Assembly: GCA_002452295.1 (NCBI GenBank)
Contig: DKEX01000122.1
Location: 1 to 6,258 of the forward strand
Direction: 5' to 3'
Length of the DNA: 6,258 nucleotides
Origin: Firmicutes bacterium UBA6811
Lineage (GTDB): Bacteria > Bacillota > SHA-98 > UBA4971
Below the pieces are notes generated by a model, which was given only the letters and a program-made list of their open reading frames with translations, did no database searches and was not told where the DNA came from. Every line of letters starts with the position of its first letter. Position 1 is the first letter of the stretch. The position numbers and the translations under genes are program-made. This document shows positions 1 to 4,589 of this stretch, piece by piece.

Positions 1-1362
1 GAGGGGGTTCGTCTGGTCCATGAACTGCGAGAGCTGGCTCGACCCGAAAAACTCCTTGATGGAGGCCACCACAGGCCTGATGTTGATCAGCGTCTGGGGG
101 GTCACCACGTCCACGTCCTGGATGGTCATCCTCTCCCTGACCACTCGCTCCATGCGGGAAAGGCCGATCCTGAACTGGTTCTGCAATAGCTCCCCGACGG
201 ACTTCAGCCGGCGGTTGCCCAGGTGGTCTATGTCGTCGGTGTTGCCGACGCCGCGCACAAGGCCGAGCTGGTAATTGACCACGGCGACGATATCCTCGCG
301 CGTGATGGTTTTCACGTCAGGCGCCGGAGCGCCGTTGTCGAGGATCTTGACCGGGTTCCCATCGGCGTCGGCCACAACCGCATCGAGGACCCTGCCCTGC
401 CCTGCTACGGACTGGAGGGCCATCGCGGCCTTTCTGTCAACCTTTCGCCCGGCGTCGATGAGCACCTCGCCTGTGGCGGGGTCAACGAGAGGCTCGAGCA
501 GGGTGCAGCCTATCAGCCGTTCGCTGAGGGCAAGCTTCTTGTTGAGCTTATAACGCCCCACGGCGGCAAGGTCGTAGCGCCTGGAATCGAAGAACAGCGT
601 CTCGAAGAGCGAGCGAGCGCTCTCCTCGGTGGGCGGCTCGCCGGGCCGCAGGCGCTTGTATATCTCTATGACGCCGTCGGCCTCCGACTCCGCGTTGTCG
701 CGCTCGAGGGTGTTCCGTATGCCCTCGCTGTCGCCCAGAAGGTCGATGATCTGGGCCTCGGTTCCGTAGCCGAGAGCGCGGATGAGCACGGTGACAGGCA
801 GCTTGCGGGTGCGATCAACCCGCACCCAGATGCACTCCTGGGAATCCATCTCCAGCTCCAGCCAGGCGCCTCTGTTCGGGATAACGCTTGCAGAGTAGAG
901 AGCCTTGCCATTGGGATCGATGGTGCGCCCGTAGTAAACGCCCGGCGACCGCACGAGCTGGCTCACGATAACGCGCTCCGCGCCGTTGATGATGAACGTG
1001 CCCTTGTCGGTCATGAGCGGAAACTCGCCCATGAAGACCTCCTGCTCCTTGACCTCGCCTGTCTCCTTGTTGATCAGGCGGACGCGCACCTTGAGCGGAG
1101 CGGAGTAGGTCACGTCCCTCTGCTTGCACTCCTCCACGGAGTACTTCGGCTCGCCGAGTGAGTAATCCACGAACTCGAGAATGAGGTTGCCGGTGAAATC
1201 CTGGATGGGTGAGATGTCCCGGAACGTCTCGAGCAGGCCTTCGGAGAGAAACCAGTCGTAGGACCGTTGCTGGATCTCGATGAGGTTGGGGACGTCGAGT
1301 ACCTCGTCGATCTTGGAGAAGCTGAGCCGCTGCCGCCTGCCGACCTGTGTCATAACAGCCAT
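1..1362 (-). CDS. rpoB: RNA polymerase beta subunit, N-terminal 454 residues (partial)
   Basis: Beta subunit of RNA polymerase, part of the catalytic core and the target of rifampicin. Reading the minus strand from 1362 gives an unbroken frame of exactly 454 codons to the window edge, so the gene is cut by the window and is not a pseudogene. The start region reads MAVMTQVGRRQR, followed by the family's LSFSKIDEVLDVPNLIEIQ. A conserved GAERVIVSQLVRSPGVYY block lies near residues 124-141. The last residues, FFGSSQLSQFMDQTNPL, are the start of rifampicin-resistance cluster I; Q446 and D449 correspond to E. coli Q513 and D516, both in the wild-type state. The rest of the cluster (E. coli S522, H526, S531) is outside the window. 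ATG at 1362 is preferred over the in-frame ATG at 1353 because AGGAG (1372-1376) lies 9 bases upstream. It follows rplL after a 272-base gap containing its own promoter. Confidence 0.98.
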   Translation of the reverse strand, partial: MAVMTQVGRRQRLSFSKIDEVLDVPNLIEIQQRSYDWFLSEGLLETFRDISPIQDFTGNLILEFVDYSLGEPKYSVEECKQRDVTYSAPLKVRVRLINKETGEVKEQEVFMGEFPLMTDKGTFIINGAERVIVSQLVRSPGVYYGRTIDPNGKALYSASVIPNRGAWLELEMDSQECIWVRVDRTRKLPVTVLIRALGYGTEAQIIDLLGDSEGIRNTLERDNAESEADGVIEIYKRLRPGEPPTEESARSLFETLFFDSRRYDLAAVGRYKLNKKLALSERLIGCTLLEPLVDPATGEVLIDAGRKVDRKAAMALQSVAGQGRVLDAVVADADGNPVKILDNGAPAPDVKTITREDIVAVVNYQLGLVRGVGNTDDIDHLGNRRLKSVGELLQNQFRIGLSRMERVVRERMTIQDVDVVTPQTLINIRPVVASIKEFFGSSQLSQFMDQTNPL

Positions 1363-1538
1363 CCTGTCACGCTCCTATCTCCCACCGAATGTGAGCGGAT
1401 GACAACACTATAAGCAGGTCACGAGAAGTTCCCTGCTATCAGCGCCTGAGAAATTTGCTTTGGGTGAAGGAAAAGAAGGGTCTCGTGTAGTATTAATGAA
1501 CCAGATGAGAAATATGCGCCTGACTCAGGTTGTCGCAT
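1363..1538 (-). promoter_or_regulatory. rpoB 5' leader, about 175 bases
   Basis: Non-coding stretch between the predicted rpoB transcription start (about 1538) and the rpoB ATG. It holds the ribosome-binding AGGAG at 1372-1376. Possible pairings are visible. CACGAGA (about 1482-1488) is the exact complement of TCTCGTG (about 1420-1426). AGCAGG and CCTGCT arms lie near 1413-1437. CCTGAG at about 1525-1530 could pair either locally with TCAGG or with CTCAGG near 1445-1450. TCAGGCGC occurs twice. I recognise no known riboswitch or ribosomal-protein leader family here. A longer-than-needed leader with alternative pairings is suggestive of regulation, but no function can be assigned. Confidence 0.4.
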
Positions 1539-1544
1539 TCTCTA

Positions 1545-1573
1545 ATCCTAGCAGACGATCTGACCCGTGTCAA
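1545..1573 (-). promoter_or_regulatory. Promoter for rpoB (sigma-A/sigma-70 type)
   Basis: On the minus strand a perfect -35 box TTGACA (1568-1573) is followed by exactly 17 bases and the -10 box TAGGAT (1545-1550). TGC immediately precedes the -10, giving an extended -10. The predicted start is about 1538, some 175 bases upstream of the rpoB ATG. It lies just downstream of the hairpin that follows rplL, so rpoB can be transcribed independently of the ribosomal-protein genes. A separate promoter before rpoB is known in several bacteria. The match here is as good as any in the window. Confidence 0.8.
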
Positions 1574-1580
1574 GCGCAAG

Positions 1581-1611
1581 GGGGAGTCCGTGTTGCCTTC
1601 ACGGGCTCCCC
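1581..1611 (-). other. Strong hairpin in the rplL-rpoB gap (attenuator or processing site)
   Basis: A 12-bp stem (1581-1592 paired with 1600-1611, one G-T pair) with a 7-base loop begins about 23 bases after the rplL stop codon. In the minus-strand transcript the 3' arm is followed by CTTGCGC, without a T-run, so it is not a clear intrinsic terminator. In E. coli the same place holds an attenuator and an RNase III site that reduce rpoB relative to rplL. A similar role (partial termination, 3'-end protection or processing of the rplJL mRNA) is the likeliest reading. The rpoB promoter lies only 7 bases beyond it. Confidence 0.6.
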
Positions 1612-1634
1612 TTGTCCGTGTACGTCGAATCTCT

Positions 1635-2012
1635 TTACTTTATCTCCACGGTTGCCCCTGCCTCTTCGAGTTTCGCCTTCATGGCCTCGGCCTCTTCCTT
1701 CTTGATGCCTTCCTTGACAGGCTTCGGCGCACCCTCGACGAGCTCCTTGGCTTCCTTGAGCCCAAGGCCGGTCAGCTCGCGGACGACCTTGAGAACGGGG
1801 ATCTTCTTGTCGCCCGCGGTCACAAGGATGACGTCGAACTCGGTCTTCTCCTCGACCTCGGCTGCGGGGGCCGCGGCGACGGCGGGGCCGGCTGCGACGG
1901 CGACGGGCGCGGCTGCGCTCACCCCGAACTTCTCCTCAATGGCCTTCACAAGCTCGGATAGCTCCAGTACGGTCATGTTGGCGATTGCCTCGATGATCTC
2001 TTCTTTCGTCAT
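1635..2012 (-). CDS. rplL: 50S ribosomal protein L7/L12
   Basis: Stalk protein of the large ribosomal subunit. Dimers bind the C-terminal helix of L10 and recruit and stimulate the translation GTPases. The 125 residues show the normal layout: an N-terminal dimerisation and L10-binding domain (about 1-30), an Ala/Pro/Val-rich flexible hinge (about 31-53), and a globular C-terminal domain (54-125) with the conserved run KVVRELTGLGLKEAKELVE (residues 75-93). Length is typical for the family. ATG at 2012 has a GGGGGAG ribosome site 7 bases upstream. It lies 213 bases downstream of rplJ, its usual partner, an unusually long spacer for this pair. It shares the rplJ promoter and leader, so L10 and L7/L12 are made together, presumably with extra translation of rplL to meet the several copies needed per L10. 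Confidence 0.98.
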   Translation of the reverse strand: MTKEEIIEAIANMTVLELSELVKAIEEKFGVSAAAPVAVAAGPAVAAAPAAEVEEKTEFDVILVTAGDKKIPVLKVVRELTGLGLKEAKELVEGAPKPVKEGIKKEEAEAMKAKLEEAGATVEIK

Positions 2013-2225
2013 TTCGTGTCTCCCCCTTTTCCCCTGATTTTCGTTTGGCCTGGCGCTCGCGGCACTCCGTCGGTTTGCAGATTCGCCGCTTCATCTCCTC
2101 GTCGCTTCGCTTCGTCGCCTCGCCACCTGGGTGCTGCGTCCCTTCGCACCTCGGCCCTGCGCGGCTTCGGCGGCCGGGCGCGTCGGCACCCAGGCAGGAT
2201 CATCAGGCGACATGAAACGCCGGGG
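2013..2225 (-). repeat. Expanded rplJ-rplL spacer with low-complexity tract and inverted repeat
   Basis: The 213-base gap between L10 and L7/L12 holds no credible gene. Positions about 2081-2126 are an imperfect, low-complexity run of CGCTT/CGTCG/CCTCG-like words on the plus strand. A 9-bp inverted repeat, CCTGGGTGC at 2126-2134 and GCACCCAGG at 2186-2194, could fold the transcript into a large hairpin about 30 bases after the rplJ stop. Only the rplL ribosome site at the end has an obvious function. The 64-codon minus-strand frame here (2009-2203) is Arg/Ala/Asp-rich, overlaps the rplL start and has no family resemblance, so I do not call it a gene. Confidence 0.45.
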
Positions 2226-2765
2226 CTATGCCGGTGCGCCTTCCCCTTCCTCTTGCCGTCTCACGGCATCGATAGCGTAGGCGAGGTTCCGGACGGTGCC
2301 CGCGAGGGCGCGAGCAAGCCCGGAGATGGGCGCGGCCATCGTTGCGGCAACACGGGCCAGCATGACCTCGCGGGACGGCAGCTCCGCAAGGCTGCGCACA
2401 TCGTCCGGCCCTATGACCCTTCCCTGCAGCGCTCCGCCCTTGATCCCGATCTCCCTGTGTTCGCGGGCGAACTCCGAGATGATCTTGGCGGGGGCCACCG
2501 GGTCGCCCGGTGCGAACGCGATGGCCGTGGGACCCTCGAGGTACCGCTCGAGCTCTCCCAGGCCGATCTCCTTCGAGGCGATGCGGGTCAGGGTGTTCTT
2601 GACTATCTTGAACTCGATGCCCGCGTCACCCAGCTTCCGTCGAAGCTCCGTGAGAGCGCTCACGTTGAGCCCGCGGTAATCGGCGAGCACAACAGCCTGG
2701 GACTTCGACAGCTTCTCCCTGACCTCTTGCACAGCAGCTTCCTTTTCCGGCTTTGGCAATTCCAA
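2226..2765 (-). CDS. rplJ: 50S ribosomal protein L10, TTG start
   Basis: L10 anchors the L7/L12 stalk to 23S rRNA and, as the L10-L7/L12 complex, represses its own mRNA. The 179-residue product has the N-terminal rRNA-binding domain, with ADYRGLNVSALTELRRKL (about 28-45) and FKIVKNTLTRIA (about 52-63). It ends in the long charged and hydrophobic helix (about 147-172) to which L7/L12 dimers bind. Length is slightly above the usual 165-175. The start is TTG at 2765: AGGAGG (2772-2777) sits 6 bases upstream and no in-frame ATG exists nearby. It is preceded by an L10-type leader, an attenuator hairpin and a promoter in the rplA-rplJ gap, and followed by rplL. The rare start codon may lower initiation and would fit a tightly controlled gene, but that is inference. 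Confidence 0.97.
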   Translation of the reverse strand: MELPKPEKEAAVQEVREKLSKSQAVVLADYRGLNVSALTELRRKLGDAGIEFKIVKNTLTRIASKEIGLGELERYLEGPTAIAFAPGDPVAPAKIISEFAREHREIGIKGGALQGRVIGPDDVRSLAELPSREVMLARVAATMAAPISGLARALAGTVRNLAYAIDAVRRQEEGEGAPA

Positions 2766-2771
2766 CTGGCA

Positions 2772-2777
2772 CCTCCT
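2772..2777 (-). promoter_or_regulatory. rplJ ribosome-binding site that fixes the TTG start
   Basis: AGGAGG, a full match to the anti-Shine-Dalgarno sequence, lies 6 bases before the TTG at 2763-2765. The next in-frame TTG (2757-2759) would be 12 bases away, so 2765 is the better start. ATG triplets upstream run straight into stop codons. Confidence 0.8.
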
Positions 2778-2823
2778 TTCGGCTCATCACATGGTCGCAA
2801 CGCGCCGCAGTCGCAGCGCATAT

Positions 2824-2855
2824 GGAAAAGGCCCCCGCAAGACATGCGGGGGCCT
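2824..2855 (-). terminator. Attenuator-type hairpin in the rplJ leader
   Basis: A perfect 11-bp, mostly G-C stem (2829-2839 with 2845-2855) with a 5-base loop is followed on the minus-strand transcript by TTTT and then CC. It ends about 60 bases before the rplJ start, downstream of the L10-binding leader. This is the arrangement expected for transcription attenuation of rplJL, a mechanism established in Bacillus subtilis. The T-run is short, so termination may be partial. On the plus strand no T-run follows, so orientation is minus. Confidence 0.7.
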
Positions 2856-2902
2856 CGTAACAAGCACGCGAACGAATAACCAGTCGCGACGCCTGTCCCC
2901 CG

Positions 2903-3016
2903 ACCTCGGCAGGCGAGCCCCTCCCTCTTGCCGGGCCGTCCGGACCGGCTCGGCTCATTAAGCTCGAGGCAACTCCTGCCCCGGGGGCATTCCTCGAGCG
3001 CCTGCTGTCTTGGGTC
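2903..3016 (-). promoter_or_regulatory. L10 leader (autoregulatory L10-L7/L12 binding RNA)
   Basis: The minus-strand RNA has the features I recognise from the L10 leader family (Rfam L10_leader). AAGACA is followed by a closing stem GCAGGCG (2999-3005) paired with CGCCTGC (2909-2915), directly followed by CGAGG. This internal-loop arrangement mimics the L10-binding site of 23S rRNA. Inside the stem are an 8-bp hairpin, GCTCGAGG with CCTCGAGC (2992-2999 and 2962-2969), containing AGGAGTT, and a second GC-rich hairpin near 2920-2957. In this family binding of excess L10-L7/L12 represses rplJL. Its place, between the promoter and the attenuator, fits transcription attenuation. Identification is from remembered consensus and the visible pairings, not from a search. 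Confidence 0.8.
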
Positions 3017-3038
3017 ATGGAAAACGCGTTGCCACGTA

Positions 3039-3122
3039 TTCGATTATCGAGCGTCAAACATCAAATGCCAAGCATCAATTATCGAACACCAGGCTGCAGC
3101 CAGCAGGCATCCAGCACCCAGC
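3039..3122. repeat. Degenerate heptanucleotide tandem array (12 units)
   Basis: Cut into consecutive 7-base words from 3039, the plus strand gives twelve units approximating ATCAAGC (for example ATCGAGC, ATCAAAT, GCCAAGC, ATCGAAC, ATCCAGC). Column 3 is C in all twelve, column 5 is A or G in all twelve, and column 7 is C or T in all twelve. The period may continue as GC-richer words (GAGCGCC, GGGCGCC) to about 3143. It lies in the rplA-rplJ gap, upstream of the L10 leader, and overlaps the predicted rplJ promoter. The units have diverged, so this is an old array or one under other constraint. Confidence 0.75.
3043..3071 (-). promoter_or_regulatory. Promoter for rplJ-rplL
   Basis: Minus-strand TTGGCA (3066-3071) and GATAAT (3043-3048) are separated by exactly 17 bases; each matches the sigma-A consensus at 5 of 6 positions. 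The predicted start, about 3036, gives a leader of about 270 bases containing the whole L10 leader and the attenuator. Both boxes lie inside a degenerate 7-bp tandem repeat, which also creates several other TTGA-containing -35-like words, so the match could be partly accidental. Confidence 0.6.
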
Positions 3123-3158
3123 GAGCGCCGGGCGCCGGGCGGTGTCAGCAGCCTGCGC

Positions 3159-3198
3159 CGTGTCATGCCATGCCATGTAACGCCATGCCACGCGGCGC
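3159..3198. repeat. Degenerate pentanucleotide tandem array
   Basis: Consecutive 5-base words on the plus strand read CGTGT, CATGC, CATGC, CATGT, AACGC, CATGC, CACGC, GGCGC, so the consensus is about CATGC over eight units. It begins 23 bases after the rplA stop codon (in transcription direction) and sits just upstream of the heptamer array. No ribosome site, terminator or coding potential is apparent in it. Confidence 0.65.
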
Positions 3199-3220
3199 CG
3201 CTGCTACCCCCGCGCCTGCC

Positions 3221-3931
3221 TCATCTTTCCGCCGATATCGTCGCCGCCTGCACCGGGCTCAGCTTCACCCCGGGACCCATGGTAGTCGAGACGGCGACGC
3301 TCTTGATGTACGTACCCCTCGCTGCGGCGGGCTTCGCCTTGATGATGGCGTCCATCAGGGCACCCAGGTTGCCCAGGAGCCTCGGGGCCTCAAACGAGGC
3401 TTTGCCTATGGGAACATGCACGATGCCCGTCTTGTCCGCCCGGTACTCGACCTTACCGGCCTTGATATCCTGGATGGCCTTGGCAACTTCGAATGTGACC
3501 GTCCCCGTCTTGGGGTTCGGCATGAGCCCTCTCGGGCCGAGGATGCGACCCAGCTTGCCGACGATGCCCATCATGTCAGGAGTGGCGACCGCCACGTCGA
3601 AGTCCATCCAGCCTCCCTGCACCTTCTCGGCGAGGTCCTCAGCGCCGACGTAATCAGCGCCCGCGGCCTCTGCTTCCTTGGCCTTCTCGCCCTTGGCGAA
3701 AACGGCCACCCTCACGGTCTTGCCAGTGCCGAACGGAAGCACGACGGCCCCCCTCACCTGCTGATCCGACCGCTTCGGGTCTATCCCGAGTCGTACCGAC
3801 GCCTCCACTGTCTCGTCGAACTTCGCCGTCGCAGTCTTCTTTACGATCTCAACGGCATCCGAAGGCGAGTAAAGCTGCTGCTTGTCATACTGCTTCAGAG
3901 CTTCGTGATACCTCTTGCCACGATCTGCCAT
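3221..3931 (-). CDS. rplA: 50S ribosomal protein L1
   Basis: L1 forms the mobile stalk that guides deacylated tRNA from the E site; it also represses its own operon by binding the mRNA in many bacteria. The 236 residues match the family from end to end: an N-terminal GKRYHEALKQYDKQQLYSP, domain II around residues 67-160, the hallmark GRILGPRGLMPNPKTGTVT (128-146), and the C-terminal return to domain I with GTYIKSVAVSTTMGPGVKL (206-224). The frame stays open upstream to 4084, but that extra sequence is translated simple repeat. ATG at 3931 is chosen because AAGGAGG lies 8 bases upstream and the family N-terminus begins there. It follows rplK after a repeat-bearing 160-base spacer. Confidence 0.98.
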   Translation of the reverse strand: MADRGKRYHEALKQYDKQQLYSPSDAVEIVKKTATAKFDETVEASVRLGIDPKRSDQQVRGAVVLPFGTGKTVRVAVFAKGEKAKEAEAAGADYVGAEDLAEKVQGGWMDFDVAVATPDMMGIVGKLGRILGPRGLMPNPKTGTVTFEVAKAIQDIKAGKVEYRADKTGIVHVPIGKASFEAPRLLGNLGALMDAIIKAKPAAARGTYIKSVAVSTTMGPGVKLSPVQAATISAER

Positions 3932-3992
3932 AACCGAAACCTCCTTGTGGTGCAGACGGATTGCTCCTCCCACGAAAATCATGTTTGTCTTG

Positions 3993-4048
3993 ACGCCCCG
4001 GCATCCCGGCATCCCGGCACCCTGGCACCCTGGCGTCGCGGCGCCATG
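3993..4048. repeat. Octanucleotide tandem array between rplK and rplA
   Basis: Seven consecutive 8-base words on the plus strand: ACGCCCCG, GCATCCCG twice, GCACCCTG twice, GCGTCGCG, GCGCCATG. Two pairs of neighbouring units are identical, which indicates recent unit duplication. On the minus strand this lies between the rplK stop and the rplA ribosome site. It is preceded there by a small hairpin, GCCTGC (4048-4053) with GCAGGC (4062-4067). No gene or promoter is visible in the 160-base spacer apart from the rplA ribosome site. Confidence 0.75.
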
Positions 4049-4091
4049 CCTGCAGAAGCTCGCAGGCCTCAGGCGGCGGACCACAGGCCGT

Positions 4092-4520
4092 CTAGGCCTC
4101 GACCTCCACGCCCATGCTCCTCGCGGTGCCCGCGATCATCCGCTCCGCAGCCTCGGGGGTTGTCGCGTTGAGGTCTTTCATCTTGAGCTCGGCTATCTCG
4201 CGCACCTGGGCGCGGGTGAGCCTCGCCACCTTCTCGGTGTTGGGCTTGCCAGACCCCTTCTCGATGCCTGCGGCCTTCCTGATGAGGAACGAGGCCGGCG
4301 GGGTCTTGAGCACGTATGTGAAAGATCTGTCCTCGTAGACGGTTATCTCCACCGGGATGATGGTACCGGCCTCGGCGGCTGTCTTCTCGTTGAACGAACG
4401 CACGAACTCCATGATGTTCACGCTGTGCTGCGCCAGGGCCGGACCCACCGGCGGTGCCGCGGTGGCTTTCCCCGCTGGTATCTGCAACTTCACCATCGCC
4501 GCGATCTTCTTCTTGGCCAT
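4092..4520 (-). CDS. rplK: 50S ribosomal protein L11
   Basis: L11 sits at the base of the ribosomal stalk in the GTPase-associated centre, the thiostrepton site, and is needed for RelA-type stringent signalling. The 142 residues have the normal length and architecture. The N-terminal domain begins with VKLQIPAGKATAAPPVGPALAQ (residues 10-31) carrying the proline pair P23-P24. SVNIMEFVRSFNEKT follows, then a C-terminal rRNA-binding domain with GSGKPNTEKVARLTRAQVREIA (89-110). Many homologues read GQHG where this one reads AQHS (residues 30-33), a mild substitution. ATG at 4520 has AGGAGG 10 bases upstream. It lies 69 bases after nusG and ahead of rplA, its usual partner. Confidence 0.98.
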   Translation of the reverse strand: MAKKKIAAMVKLQIPAGKATAAPPVGPALAQHSVNIMEFVRSFNEKTAAEAGTIIPVEITVYEDRSFTYVLKTPPASFLIRKAAGIEKGSGKPNTEKVARLTRAQVREIAELKMKDLNATTPEAAERMIAGTARSMGVEVEA

Positions 4521-4589
4521 GAAACGCGTCCCTCCTGCCCGCTCGAACCCAGTAACGTAATGACACGAGTTATCTGACAGCTTCTTGCC

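Noticed and set aside
1..57. Rifampicin-resistance mutation in rpoB
   Set aside because: The visible part of cluster I has the susceptible-type residues at positions matching E. coli 513 and 516; the T in QTNPL (E. coli N) is a common natural variant. The rest of the cluster is outside the window.
223..1161. 312-codon plus-strand reading frame opposite rpoB
   Set aside because: It is the antisense shadow of rpoB; the minus-strand frame is a full match to the beta subunit, and this one has no family resemblance or ribosome site.
3039..3198. CRISPR array
   Set aside because: The repeats are 5-7 bp, contiguous and degenerate, with no spacers of uniform length and no cas genes.
3932..4084. N-terminal extension of L1
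   Set aside because: The upstream codons are translated tandem repeat; a strong ribosome site and the family N-terminus fix the start at 3931.
3017..4171. 384-codon plus-strand reading frame
   Set aside because: Runs antisense through rplA and through the 5-, 7- and 8-bp repeat arrays; high GC content alone keeps it open.
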